In this document: positions 25,535 to 34,471 of the stretch, one piece after another | How the letters are laid out: every line of letters begins with the position of its first letter | How positions within the stretch are numbered: position 1 is the first letter of the stretch | Assembly (NCBI RefSeq): GCF_001748365.1 | Contig: NZ_BDHH01000004.1 | Location: 163,174-227,173 of the forward strand | DNA length: 64,000 bases | Direction of reading: 5' to 3' | From: Fusibacter sp. 3D3 | Lineage (GTDB): Bacteria > Bacillota > Clostridia > Peptostreptococcales > Acidaminobacteraceae | Made by a program: the position numbers and the translations under genes | The notes under the pieces: model-generated | Told to the model about the DNA's origin: nothing | Seen by the model: the letters and a program-made list of their open reading frames with translations, nothing else | The model's database searches: none

Positions 25535-25622
25535 AAAAACAGCCCCATCACCCTATCTTTCGACGCTCAATCCGCAGCCAAAGCGAGGACTTTTGAGCAA
25601 AGAGAGATAGGGTGATGGGGCT
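25535..25622. terminator. Long bidirectional terminator, 18-bp perfect stem
   Basis: AGCCCCATCACCCTATCT at 25541-25558 pairs perfectly with the segment ending at 25622. A 46-base loop contains a second pair GCTCAA/TTGAGC. On the minus strand it is followed by GTTTTT and ends the pepD transcript; on the plus strand it closes the small gene at 25292. Confidence 0.8.
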
Positions 25623-25648
25623 ATTCATTACACCCTATATTGAACCAC

Positions 25649-27100
25649 TTACTTCAAACGTTTTAAAACTTCACACAAGAATGCATACACACGCTCTGTG
25701 GAGGATATGCTCAATTTTTCAAACGGGGTATGCACATCATAGAGATTTGGTCCTAAAGAAATCATATCGATATCGCCTACTTTTTCTTTTAAGAAGCCAC
25801 ATTCAAGCCCCGCGTGAATCGCATCTACTTTGAGTTCTTTATTGAACATTTCGCCATAGACTGTTTTCATCAATGCTCTGATTGGAGATTCTAATTTAAA
25901 TTGCCATTCTGGATAATCCGACTCTAAGGAGTTCTTAGAACCCGTCATTTCACTTATGATTTCAAATCTTTCACTGATTTCTAGTTTTAAAGAATTAACA
26001 GAACTTCTTACCGAATTGGTTAACTTTAAAGTAAATTCCGTTTGTTCTAAAACGCCTAAATTATTTGAACTCTCCACTAATCCTTTAATGCCACCACTCA
26101 TGGTCTCTACACCAAATGGCGCCAATCTAATGATATTGGCAATATCTCTTGCGGATTTTTCGGTCATAACCATTTTAGGGGTCTCCACTTCGCTTAAGAC
26201 GAGCTCAATGCCACCATCTGTTGCTAAAAATTCATTTACAAACATCTCTTGAAGCAATGGCACCAACTGTTCCAAAGTTTCAACATCCGCTCTTCTCACT
26301 ACAAATGTCATTTCCGCTCTCTTTGCAATAGCATTCATCTTTTCGCCACCTGAAATCTTTGCCATTTCAAATTTGAAGTGTTTTTCAAATGATTTTAAAA
26401 CTCTGCCCATGAGTTTAATCGCATTTGCTCTATTTTTGTTGATCTCTATACCTGAATGTCCACCGTTTAAGCCTTGAATTACAAGTTTAAAACCCTCATC
26501 TAAAGTCGTCTTTTGAGTTTCAAAAGGATATTCAATAATATTGTTGACGCCACCTGCACATGAAGCTAAAAGCGTGCCTTCTTCTTCTGAGTCAATGTTG
26601 ATCAAAATATCGCCTTTCACATTTTCTGGTTTTAAAGACATCACACCATCCATACCCGTTTCTTCAGCAACTGTAAAAAGTGCCACAAGTGATGGATGTT
26701 CCATAGTTTTAGACTCTAAAATACTCATGGTCATCGCCACAGCGATCCCATTATCTGCACCAAGCGTCGTTCCTTTTGTCTTTATAAAATCGCCATCGAT
26801 TACAAGCGGTATCGGTTGGCTGTTGAAATCAAATTCTAAATCATCCGTCTTGACACAAACCATATCCGTATGACCTTGTAAGATTACAGTCGGCCCATTT
26901 TCATAACCCGGAGTAGCTGGTTTCTTGATAATAACGTTATTCGAATCTTCTTTAATCACTTCGAGCCCTAGATTTTTGGCAAACGAAACAAGATAATCTG
27001 CCACGGCACCTTCATTTCCGGATTCTCTTGGAATTCTTGTGAGTGCTTCAAAATTTTCAAAAACGCTTTCTGGTTGTAACCCACTTAATACATTTCCCAT
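25649..27100 (-). CDS. pepD: Aminoacyl-histidine dipeptidase
   Basis: 483 residues from the ATG at 27100 (GGAGG nine bases upstream). An M20-family zinc exopeptidase cleaving Xaa-His and other dipeptides in the cytoplasm. It shows the metal ligands VILQGHTDMVC, TLGADNGIAVA and VAEETGMDGV, the linker NIDSEEEG, and the dimerisation (lid) domain around GLNGGHSGIEINKNRANAI. Length is normal. The start overlaps the stop of the upstream small membrane protein (TAATG). Confidence 0.95.
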   Translation of the reverse strand: MGNVLSGLQPESVFENFEALTRIPRESGNEGAVADYLVSFAKNLGLEVIKEDSNNVIIKKPATPGYENGPTVILQGHTDMVCVKTDDLEFDFNSQPIPLVIDGDFIKTKGTTLGADNGIAVAMTMSILESKTMEHPSLVALFTVAEETGMDGVMSLKPENVKGDILINIDSEEEGTLLASCAGGVNNIIEYPFETQKTTLDEGFKLVIQGLNGGHSGIEINKNRANAIKLMGRVLKSFEKHFKFEMAKISGGEKMNAIAKRAEMTFVVRRADVETLEQLVPLLQEMFVNEFLATDGGIELVLSEVETPKMVMTEKSARDIANIIRLAPFGVETMSGGIKGLVESSNNLGVLEQTEFTLKLTNSVRSSVNSLKLEISERFEIISEMTGSKNSLESDYPEWQFKLESPIRALMKTVYGEMFNKELKVDAIHAGLECGFLKEKVGDIDMISLGPNLYDVHTPFEKLSISSTERVYAFLCEVLKRLK

Positions 27101-27450
27101 TATAAATCTCCTCCCTGTACCCAACGATAAGTTTTTTGTTTGCCTTCGGTGATCAGACCCTTGCTCATCATTTCTGTAAGAATTGTGTCCAAAATGCCAG
27201 TGGGATCGTTGACCACTGCTTTTTTCTTACTCCAAAACAAAGATGCTTTTGTCCCTTTGATCATTTCTGAAAGTTCAACATAGCTTAAAAAATCATTTTT
27301 TTTGAAAGCTTTACGTACTTTTTTTTCGCAATTTTGCATCAAATCACCGACAAGCTCTTCCGATTGCCTTTGCTTTTTAACATATCCCCATGCCATTAAA
27401 AACGTCATAGCCATTGCAAATAGTATTATTTCGAATAAAATAGTAAGCAT
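27100..27450 (-). CDS. Membrane-anchored protein of unknown function
   Basis: 116 residues from the ATG at 27450 (AAAGGA eight bases upstream). One N-terminal transmembrane helix (about 3-23) is followed by a charged cytoplasmic domain with many Lys and a C-terminal part (ILDTILTEMMSKGLITEGKQKTYRW) that looks like a small winged-helix. Translationally coupled to pepD. No family recognised with confidence. Confidence 0.65.
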   Translation of the reverse strand: MLTILFEIILFAMAMTFLMAWGYVKKQRQSEELVGDLMQNCEKKVRKAFKKNDFLSYVELSEMIKGTKASLFWSKKKAVVNDPTGILDTILTEMMSKGLITEGKQKTYRWVQGGDL

Positions 27451-27676
27451 CTTCAAAATCCTTTCGGTATCCTAATTATCACACTTTTAAGATTCCTTTT
27501 CAAGTTTAATAAACGCATTTTCGCCATTACAACTCATTAATATCATTTGATAATCAGTATTACCATTTGACTCATAGATCTATGCTTAAACCCATTACCG
27601 TCACAAATCTTTCAAAATAAATCTTTTAACTGAATATATGCAGAAATTGAATACATTTATAATATTTCAAAGTAGC

Positions 27677-27705
27677 TTGAAAAAATATATATTTAATGTT
27701 ATTAT
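27677..27705 (+). promoter_or_regulatory. Promoter of the secreted-protein gene
   Basis: TTGAAA (27677-27682), 17-base AT-rich spacer, TATTAT (27700-27705). The intergenic stretch 27451-27676 otherwise holds nothing I can name. Confidence 0.65.
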
Positions 27706-27741
27706 CAAGGAGGTTAGCCAACTATTTCACAGGAGGATAAT

Positions 27742-28176
27742 ATGTCAAAAAAATCACTATCATTAGTATTAATCATTTTACTTATGTCAACTATCGTTAG
27801 TCAAAGTTTTGCATTATCAGTCGGAGACACAAAAGTTGTAGGTGGGGATTCTATCGATTTAAAATCGATGGATAGATATTGCAATCAATTACTTGGTGCC
27901 GCAACTGCAAAAGACGGTTCAGTGTTTGTAGCTATTCTGACAGAAGCATTTAAAGTTAATGCTATAGGTACAATATACGGTGGAACTATGATGATGTTGA
28001 AAAGCCAAATGATGGAAGACTATATATATTTTAATTCGGTTCGATCAAATATGATTCAAAACGGATATGAAACTGTAAAAATTGTTTACCATCTGGAATA
28101 TAAGAAGTCAACTATCGGACGCGAGCCTTTCTTCGGATGGTGGCCAACATCTAGAAGTGCTGTTTACTATAAATAG
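27742..28176 (+). CDS. Secreted protein of unknown function
   Basis: 144 residues, ATG with AGGAGG six bases upstream. A clear Sec signal peptide: Lys-rich start, hydrophobic SLVLIILLMSTIVS, and a probable cleavage after SFA (about residue 24). The mature 120 residues are mixed, with LGAATAKDGSVFVAILTEAF, a repeated methionine stretch (MMMLKSQMMEDY) and an aromatic tail FFGWWPTSRSAVYYK. One cysteine only. No family recognised. Monocistronic, with its own promoter and terminator, so it is a genuine independent gene. Confidence 0.7.
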   Translation: MSKKSLSLVLIILLMSTIVSQSFALSVGDTKVVGGDSIDLKSMDRYCNQLLGAATAKDGSVFVAILTEAFKVNAIGTIYGGTMMMLKSQMMEDYIYFNSVRSNMIQNGYETVKIVYHLEYKKSTIGREPFFGWWPTSRSAVYYK

Positions 28177-28303
28177 AATTTTATCGGTATCCAGACTTTA
28201 AAATTTACTTAGCGCATTTTTAATCAAAATTTACCACTTAACCTAGTCAGTTTATCATCACTAATTTAATCAAATAGATAGGTAGTTAGGCTAATCATCA
28301 TAT

Positions 28304-28346
28304 AAAATGCGCTCTCATTTAATTTTCAAACGAGAGCGCATTTTTA
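28304..28346. terminator. Bidirectional terminator between secreted gene and malQ
   Basis: AAATGCGCTCTC pairs with GAGAGCGCATTT around a 15-base loop, with TTTTTAT after it on the plus strand and TTTTAT on the minus strand. It lies directly at the malQ stop codon. Confidence 0.85.
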
Positions 28347-29825
28347 TAACCGTCCATAAAGTTTTGTCATATGTTTTATCTGCTCACTTAATCCCTTTGT
28401 CAAATCCCGATCCGAAATTCTATAAACCCAGTTTCCACCAAGTGTGGATGGCGTATTCATTCGCGCTTTGGAATCAAGCCCTAAAAAATCTTGCATTTGA
28501 GCGATCGCCAAATAAGCCGTTGAAGACCAAATTCCTCGGATAAAGCCCCAGTTATACCCTTCGTGCTTGTCGAGTTTAAGATATTCCACTGCAAACTCCC
28601 GATCGGATTTCATCACATGGTCCATCCATCCCATTATCGTGTCATTGTCATGAGTGCCTGTATAGGCGATACAATCTTTATCGAAATTATGTGGTAAATA
28701 ATCACTTTCCTCACGCGTATCAAATGCAAATTCCAGCACTTTCATTCCAGGAAATCCTGTGGCTTTTCTGAGTTCAATCACACTTTCAGTTAAAAAGCCC
28801 AAATCTTCAGCGATGATATTCACATCGCCCAGTTCTTTTTGAATTGCTTCAAATAATTTAATGCCCGGCCCTTTAACCCATTTGCCATTTTCAGCCGTTA
28901 AATCCCCATAAGGAATTTCCCAGTAAGCATCAAAGCCTCTAAAATGGTCAATCCTAATCATGTCGAAAAGGTTTAAACTGTAATCGATTCTGTTGATCCA
29001 CCACTTGAACGCGTTCTGCGCCATATAGTGCCAATCATAAATAGGATTCCCCCAGAGCTGACCTGTAGCAGAAAAAGCATCCGGTGGACAACCTGCAACA
29101 CAAGTGGGTCTCCGCTTGGCATCTAGTTTAAAATACTCTGGGTGCGCCCAAACGTCCGCACTATCCTCTGCTACGTATATTGGCAAATCTCCAATGATTT
29201 GGATATTTTTGCTATTGGCCACTGCTTTAAGCGCAAACCATTGCTTGAAAAAGAAATACTGTGTAAAGATCCAAAAGTAAATTTCAGACTCGTGCGTTTT
29301 TTGGAACGCTAAAGCGGCTTCTGTGCCCTTATTTTCGTAACCCTCTGTCCAATTTGTCCACGACTGATTGCCATTAAACCCTTTGAGCGCCATGTAGAGC
29401 GCAAAATTCTCAAGCCAATCTCCTTCAGCTTGCAAAAAGCGATCGAGTTCGTGTCTCAGTTTAATCTTGGCATTTTCATACGCCTCTTTTAAGAGCGGCA
29501 TTTTATAGTCATACAACTTTTTATAGTCAATTTTATGCTTGTGATTTCCTAAATCCGCCTTTTCAACTTGCTTTCTATCTAAATACCCCAGTTGAATGAG
29601 TTCATTAAGATCTATAAAATAAGGATTTCCTGCATAAGCAGAAAAAGATTGATAAGGCGAATCACCGTATCCAGTAATCCCAATCGGTAGTATTTGCCAA
29701 TAACATTGCCCAGAGTGCTCTAAAAAATCAATGAAATCATAAGCCCCTTTACCAAAATCACCAATGCCATAATCACCTGGTAGTGATGATATGTGTAATA
29801 AAATCCCACTACTTCTCTTCTTCAT
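28344..29825 (-). CDS. malQ: 4-alpha-glucanotransferase
   Basis: 493 residues. A GH77 amylomaltase that transfers glucan segments between maltodextrins. Start RSSGILLHISSLPGDYGIGD with DSPYQSFSAYAGNPYFID are family hallmarks. Catalytic residues are visible in MIRIDHFRGFD (nucleophile Asp), NIIAEDLGFLT (acid/base Glu) and YTGTHDNDTIMGW (third carboxylate). Followed upstream by a LacI-type regulator and a sugar ABC transporter, forming a maltodextrin-use locus. Confidence 0.96.
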   Translation of the reverse strand: MKKRSSGILLHISSLPGDYGIGDFGKGAYDFIDFLEHSGQCYWQILPIGITGYGDSPYQSFSAYAGNPYFIDLNELIQLGYLDRKQVEKADLGNHKHKIDYKKLYDYKMPLLKEAYENAKIKLRHELDRFLQAEGDWLENFALYMALKGFNGNQSWTNWTEGYENKGTEAALAFQKTHESEIYFWIFTQYFFFKQWFALKAVANSKNIQIIGDLPIYVAEDSADVWAHPEYFKLDAKRRPTCVAGCPPDAFSATGQLWGNPIYDWHYMAQNAFKWWINRIDYSLNLFDMIRIDHFRGFDAYWEIPYGDLTAENGKWVKGPGIKLFEAIQKELGDVNIIAEDLGFLTESVIELRKATGFPGMKVLEFAFDTREESDYLPHNFDKDCIAYTGTHDNDTIMGWMDHVMKSDREFAVEYLKLDKHEGYNWGFIRGIWSSTAYLAIAQMQDFLGLDSKARMNTPSTLGGNWVYRISDRDLTKGLSEQIKHMTKLYGRL

Positions 29826-29864
29826 AGTATCGCCTTCTTTCTATTGAGGTTTTTCATATTCATA

Positions 29865-30851
29865 TTATCTTTCAACTATTTTGGTTTCTATTATATAGTG
29901 ATTGACTTTGGATGTGTTTTTTAGATTTTCGATCAACAACTTAGAAGCTTTATATCCCAACATCTCTGAGTTGATATCAACCGACGTCAATAAGTTCTTA
30001 TGAAACTCATTCATAGAGATATTGTTGAATCCAGTGACTCTAACCGCCTCTATGTCATGGGTTTCAAGATAGTTTAATGCACCATGCCCTAGGAGATCAT
30101 CTGTGGTCACAATAGCGGCGGGCATTCCTTTGGAAAAGATCTTTTCACAGGCCACATAACCACTGCGAATTGAAATTTCTGCCTCGTGAATTACCATTTC
30201 AGGTTCGATAGAGATTCCTCTGACATTTAGGGCGCTTCTAAAGCCTTCAAAACGATCCTTAGAAAAATTATAAGCCATGCTGCCACCAATGTATGCAAAT
30301 CTATCGACGCCTTCATTTACCAAAAGATTTACCATATTGTACATCGCTTGAAAATTGTCATTATCCACCCACAAGGTATGATCTGCCTTTTCAGGACGAC
30401 CAATTACCACGAAAGGAAATTTTTCGTTTTTTAAATATTCAATGCAGGCATCGTTCTCCATCGTGGTCATTAAAATAATGCCATCCACTAGGTTAGAATG
30501 CACGTAGTCCTTTAAAAACTTCAATTCCTCTGCTTCATTTCGCGTGTACGTGTACATGATATGATAGCCACTTTTTTGCGAATAAATACTGATCCCACGC
30601 ATTGCTCTGATAAAAAAAGGATTATCGAACAAATCCGTTTCAGAGTTCGGAATAATGAGCCCTAAGGTATTCGTTCTACGGTTTGCCAAGCTTCTTGCAA
30701 TGGCATTGGGCCTATAATCAAGCGCTTCCATTGCTTGAAAAACTCTCTTTCTAGTTTCTTCAGATATACTTGGATTGTTGCTAATTACCCGCGAAACCGT
30801 TGAGGGCGATACACTTGCAATTTTAGCAACATCTTTAATCGTAATTGGCAT
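29865..30851 (-). CDS. LacI family regulator, probably of maltodextrin genes
   Basis: 328 residues. N-terminal helix-turn-helix ITIKDVAKIASVSPSTVSRV with hinge helix RPNAIARSLANRRT, then a periplasmic-binding-protein-like sensor domain (LGLIIPNSETDLF to the end). Position between malQ and the ABC permeases, and LacI-type operator boxes at the binding-protein promoter (34217-34230 and 34400-34413), suggest it is the MalR repressor relieved by maltose or maltodextrin. No known ligand can be read from sequence. Confidence 0.92.
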   Translation of the reverse strand: MPITIKDVAKIASVSPSTVSRVISNNPSISEETRKRVFQAMEALDYRPNAIARSLANRRTNTLGLIIPNSETDLFDNPFFIRAMRGISIYSQKSGYHIMYTYTRNEAEELKFLKDYVHSNLVDGIILMTTMENDACIEYLKNEKFPFVVIGRPEKADHTLWVDNDNFQAMYNMVNLLVNEGVDRFAYIGGSMAYNFSKDRFEGFRSALNVRGISIEPEMVIHEAEISIRSGYVACEKIFSKGMPAAIVTTDDLLGHGALNYLETHDIEAVRVTGFNNISMNEFHKNLLTSVDINSEMLGYKASKLLIENLKNTSKVNHYIIETKIVER

Positions 30852-30965
30852 ACTAACATCTCCTAATAACCACTTGGTTTTAAATTATATCTATATAGTA
30901 TATCAAATATTTGTACATCTGAATAACACTAATATTCTTACCCAAATATAAAGCGCATTCACAGC

Positions 30966-31793
30966 CTATTTTATAGCCCCTTGAGTAATTCCTTTGACGA
31001 TATGCTTTTGCATCAAAAAGTAAAATATGACAATCGGTAGCATGGCAATCACAAGCCCTGCAAGCGCAAGATGCCATTTTTTACTGAACTGACCAAAGAA
31101 GTAGAACATTTTAAGGGGTATCGTCTGCCATCCTGGTTTGTTAATTACCAATTGTGGCAGCAGAAAGTCGTTCCAAATCCACATGACGTTGAGTATACCC
31201 ACTGTAACCGTAATTGGTTTTAAAAGCGGCAATACAATATACCAATAAATCTGAAAAACGTTACACCCGTCAAGAAGAGCTGCTTCCTCAAGTTCAAGTG
31301 GAATGCCCTTGATAAACCCATGATAGAGGATGATCGCAAGACTTGATCCAAACCCAATGTACATAAAAACAAGTCCACCGGGATTTAAAAAGTGTATTTT
31401 CCCCATCAAATTGATGAGTGGCAACATCACTGATTGAAACGGAATGAGCATAGCCGCTGCAAATACATAGTAAAGGATTGCAGAAGACTTTGATTTCGTT
31501 CTGACCATCATCCATGCCGCCATAGATGCAAGTAATATAATCATCAAACAGCTGCTCACTGTGATCATCAACGAATTGGAAAATGATTTTATAAAGTCCA
31601 GTTTTTCGAAAGCATCTACATAATTAGAAGGATTGAAGTATTCACCAAAAGGCAGTCGCATGATGTCGATGAATATCCCTTTTTGAGTTTTAAACGAATT
31701 GGTCAACACGATATAAAAAGGTGACAGAAAAACCAAAGCTAAAAACCAGCTTATAATAGCTAATACAATCTTGATACGTCTTTCTGATTTCAT
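30966..31793 (-). CDS. Sugar ABC transporter permease, MalG type
   Basis: 275 residues, six predicted membrane helices. The ATPase-contact EAA loop is ELEEAALLDGCNVFQIYWYIVLP, quoted here in part as LEEAALLDGCNVFQIYWYI. ATG overlaps the stop of the preceding permease (TAATG) with GGAGG inside that gene. CUT1-family transporter of oligosaccharides; the context with malQ indicates maltodextrin. No ATPase gene is here, so it must share a general MsmK/MalK-type ATPase. Confidence 0.92.
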   Translation of the reverse strand: MKSERRIKIVLAIISWFLALVFLSPFYIVLTNSFKTQKGIFIDIMRLPFGEYFNPSNYVDAFEKLDFIKSFSNSLMITVSSCLMIILLASMAAWMMVRTKSKSSAILYYVFAAAMLIPFQSVMLPLINLMGKIHFLNPGGLVFMYIGFGSSLAIILYHGFIKGIPLELEEAALLDGCNVFQIYWYIVLPLLKPITVTVGILNVMWIWNDFLLPQLVINKPGWQTIPLKMFYFFGQFSKKWHLALAGLVIAMLPIVIFYFLMQKHIVKGITQGAIK

Positions 31794-32656
31794 TAGAGTT
31801 CCACCTCCTTACTCTTCGTCAAGTAAATCTGTGTGAGTGTAATTGCTGCCACAGCAAGCAAGAAAATCACTGCTTTTGCCTGTGCATATCCAAGCTGATT
31901 TCTCGAAAAAGCAGTCTGATAAATATTAAGTGCCATCATTTCTGTGGAACCATAAGGGGCCCCACCCGTAAGCGCTAAATTCTGATCAAAGAGTTTGAAA
32001 GAATTGGATAAAGATAAAAACAATCCCACAGTAAATGCAGGCATGACCATGGGCACCGTTATAAATTTCAACCTTTGTAAGCCATTTGCACCATCAATTT
32101 TAGCCGCTTCTATCAAGGATTCTGGAATACTTTGAATCGCAGCGATGTAGATAATCATCATATATCCCGACATTTGCCAAGACATGAGGATCACAAGTCC
32201 CCAAAATCCTGTGGTCGTGGTGGATAACCAACCTTCAAGGAACGGTAAATTAAAAGTGCTCCCAATATTGTCAAATGCCTTTACGAAAATAAATTGCCAA
32301 ACAAAACCTAGAATTAGGCCGCCAATGAGGTTGGGCATAAAAAAAACACTTCTTTGAAAATTAGCGCCTCTCAACCCTTGAGTTACAAGCAACGCCAATA
32401 AAAATCCCATTATATTAATTGTAAATACCGATAGGATTGCAAAGGTCGCTGTCAATTTAAATGCTGCAAAAAATTCTGGATCTCTAAATGCTTTTCCATA
32501 ATTGCTAAGGCCAATAAAGGTCACTTCGTTAGAGATCCCATTCCAATCCGTAAATGAAAAATAAAACCCTCTCAGCATAGGAATAATCACTACAATGAGA
32601 AATGCTAAAAATATAGGTCCTACAAAAATCCAAAACCCTAATTTGGATCGTTTCAT
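31793..32656 (-). CDS. Sugar ABC transporter permease, MalF type
   Basis: 287 residues, six membrane helices, EAA loop in PESLIEAAKIDGANGLQRLK. ATG preceded by GAGGAGG. Pairs with the MalG-type permease immediately downstream. CUT1 family, probable maltodextrin specificity from context only. Confidence 0.92.
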   Translation of the reverse strand: MKRSKLGFWIFVGPIFLAFLIVVIIPMLRGFYFSFTDWNGISNEVTFIGLSNYGKAFRDPEFFAAFKLTATFAILSVFTINIMGFLLALLVTQGLRGANFQRSVFFMPNLIGGLILGFVWQFIFVKAFDNIGSTFNLPFLEGWLSTTTTGFWGLVILMSWQMSGYMMIIYIAAIQSIPESLIEAAKIDGANGLQRLKFITVPMVMPAFTVGLFLSLSNSFKLFDQNLALTGGAPYGSTEMMALNIYQTAFSRNQLGYAQAKAVIFLLAVAAITLTQIYLTKSKEVEL

Positions 32657-32763
32657 GATAAGCCTCCTCGTAAAATGATCTGGTTATCATCATTGTCCGT
32701 CTAATCACTTATCGCAGGTTGAAGACTCCTGCTCCAAGCTGGACGAAAAGTAATGATCTATTG

Positions 32764-32792
32764 TAAAAAAAGTGGGGGACTAGGCCCCCACT
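32764..32792 (-). terminator. Attenuating terminator between binding protein and permeases
   Basis: Minus strand AAGTGGGGG CCTAG CCCCCACTT followed by seven T. This strong hairpin lies inside the operon, so most transcripts should stop after the binding protein. That would give it the excess over permeases typical of such systems. Confidence 0.85.
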
Positions 32793-32804
32793 TAAATGAC
32801 ATCA

Positions 32805-34178
32805 TTATCTCATTTCTACCCATTTGTCTTTAGCGGTTTGAATGAGTTCTTCCCATGTGGTTTCACCCGCATAGTATTTTTGAATTTGCTCACCGAGGAC
32901 ACTTTGACCCCAATCGGTAGGATAACCCATGAATACCCAAGGCATTGTTTTGCCTTCACTTGCGAATCTTAGAATATCTTGAGCCAGTGGATCAGCAGGT
33001 TGAACATTGTCATAACCACTCATCGGCGGAATGAAGAACATTTCATTTACAACGATTTTTTTACCTTCCTCAGAAGTATAAAGCCAATTTAAAAAATCTT
33101 TAGCGGTTGCTTTTTTAGCTGCCTCTGAATCTTTATTGATCGCCCAGTACATAGGAACGCCTATTGCAATTGAGTCTTCTTTAACACCTTTTAGAGGAAT
33201 TGGTAAAAATCCTAAATTATTAGCAACATTTTCATCAATTGCTTTTACACCGCCGTAAATCCAGTTGCCTTGTTGAATTACTGCAACTCTTTCAATTGCA
33301 ATACCTTCATCAACTTGAGTAGAATAATCCACAGCATTTAGTCCAGAAGGTTTTGCAGCATTTGATGAATATTTAGCCATCAAGTCAATATACGCTTTTA
33401 AAGCATCTGCATGTTTAAACTCGATGCTCGCCGCATCAAAAGTCTCAATAGCGCCTGCAAATTCACTTGCAAATGCAATATTTGAAGCATGTAATCCAGT
33501 TACCCAAGTCTCTTTTGCTGCATATTCAACAGGTGCTTCAAGTAATGGAAACTGTTCTTTTAATGCCCCTGAATCTATTTTAGTTTGAATGATCTGAAGT
33601 GCTTCTTCAAGCGCATCAAATGTTGTAAGGGTTGTTGCATCAACACCTGATGCTTCAAAGATTGCTTTATTATAAGCAAGACCATATCCTTCAATGTTAT
33701 AAGGTAATGCATACACTTTACCTTCTACTGTAACACCGGATAACACGCCATCAAGCGGCAATCCTGCCCATGGTGCGTCTGTCAAATCTTCTAACTTATC
33801 CATCCAGTCCTTAACATCTTGTGGACCACCGACGTCATAGATGTCGGGTTCATTTCCAGATTGAAATTGTGCTCTTAATGCCGCGCCATAGTCATCCCCA
33901 CCCCCTACTGTTTGCAGGTTTATCTTGACATTTGGATGCTCGTCTTCATAAAGTGCAATGGCATGATTTAATGCCTCTACGATTTCGACCTTAAATTGGA
34001 ATATGCTAATTTCCACAGGCTCTACAGTTTGATCTGGGTTTGCAATTTGATCTGGGTTTGCGGCCTGTTCCGAAGTACCATCAGCAGTCTTTTCCGTAAC
34101 GGGCACTGTTTTAGCACCACATGCTGATAATGAAAATACCATGACTAAGATTAATAATAAGCTTAATATTTTTTTCAT
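32805..34178 (-). CDS. Sugar-binding lipoprotein, MalE type
   Basis: 457 residues from the ATG at 34178 (GGGGAGG six bases upstream); the longer frame to 34301 crosses the promoter. Lipoprotein signal: KKILSLLLILVMVFSLSAC with the lipobox cysteine near residue 20, then a Thr/Asn/Gln/Pro-rich linker with short tandem repeats (NPDQIANPDQTVEP). The mature part is an extracellular solute-binding protein of family 1 (YDVGGPQDVKDWMDKLEDLT, YALPYNIEGYGLAYNKAIFE). It captures oligosaccharides, likely maltodextrins, for the permeases downstream. Confidence 0.92.
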   Translation of the reverse strand: MKKILSLLLILVMVFSLSACGAKTVPVTEKTADGTSEQAANPDQIANPDQTVEPVEISIFQFKVEIVEALNHAIALYEDEHPNVKINLQTVGGGDDYGAALRAQFQSGNEPDIYDVGGPQDVKDWMDKLEDLTDAPWAGLPLDGVLSGVTVEGKVYALPYNIEGYGLAYNKAIFEASGVDATTLTTFDALEEALQIIQTKIDSGALKEQFPLLEAPVEYAAKETWVTGLHASNIAFASEFAGAIETFDAASIEFKHADALKAYIDLMAKYSSNAAKPSGLNAVDYSTQVDEGIAIERVAVIQQGNWIYGGVKAIDENVANNLGFLPIPLKGVKEDSIAIGVPMYWAINKDSEAAKKATAKDFLNWLYTSEEGKKIVVNEMFFIPPMSGYDNVQPADPLAQDILRFASEGKTMPWVFMGYPTDWGQSVLGEQIQKYYAGETTWEELIQTAKDKWVEMR

Positions 34179-34216
34179 TTGAATCCTCCCCTTGAGTCTA
34201 AATGAGGTCACTTTTA

Positions 34217-34230
34217 TGCAACCGTTTTCA
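34217..34230 (-). promoter_or_regulatory. LacI-type operator at the malE-like promoter
   Basis: TGCAACCGTTTTCA fits the LacI-family/catabolite-repression pattern TGNAANCGNTNNCA. It lies just downstream of the -10 box, where a bound repressor would block initiation. It could also be a cre site for CcpA. Confidence 0.7.
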
Positions 34231-34236
34231 TTAAAT

Positions 34237-34265
34237 ATTATATTATTTGTGCAACTGATTGTCAA
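34237..34265 (-). promoter_or_regulatory. Consensus promoter of the sugar transport operon
   Basis: Minus strand TTGACA (34265-34260), 17-base spacer, TATAAT (34242-34237): both hexamers are perfect matches to the sigma-A consensus, consistent with control by repression. Confidence 0.9.
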
Positions 34266-34314
34266 TTTTATTCTTTTATTATTTTTTATTGCTTTGGTCA
34301 ATAAAGAACAATCC

Positions 34315-34346
34315 CCTTAAAAGCTTACTTTTCAAAGCTTTTAAGG
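34315..34346. terminator. Hairpin between NUDIX gene and sugar operon
   Basis: CCTTAAAAGCTT pairs perfectly with AAGCTTTTAAGG around an 8-base loop. No T-tract follows, so termination is uncertain. Confidence 0.45.
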
Positions 34347-34399
34347 CGATTCATAATTTAAATATCTATTTGACTACATTTTAAAATTCACAAATATCA

Positions 34400-34413
34400 T
34401 GCAAACGTTTTCG
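34400..34413 (-). promoter_or_regulatory. Second LacI-type operator box
   Basis: TGCAAACGTTTTCG within the wider palindrome CATGCAAACGTTTTCGTG, about 170 bp upstream of the first box. Paired operators at this distance could allow looping by a tetrameric or bridging repressor. Confidence 0.6.
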
Positions 34414-34471
34414 TGATTTGTTCAAAATTTTACGCTTTCAAGCTACAATATTGCCTTTCTCGCACGCATCT

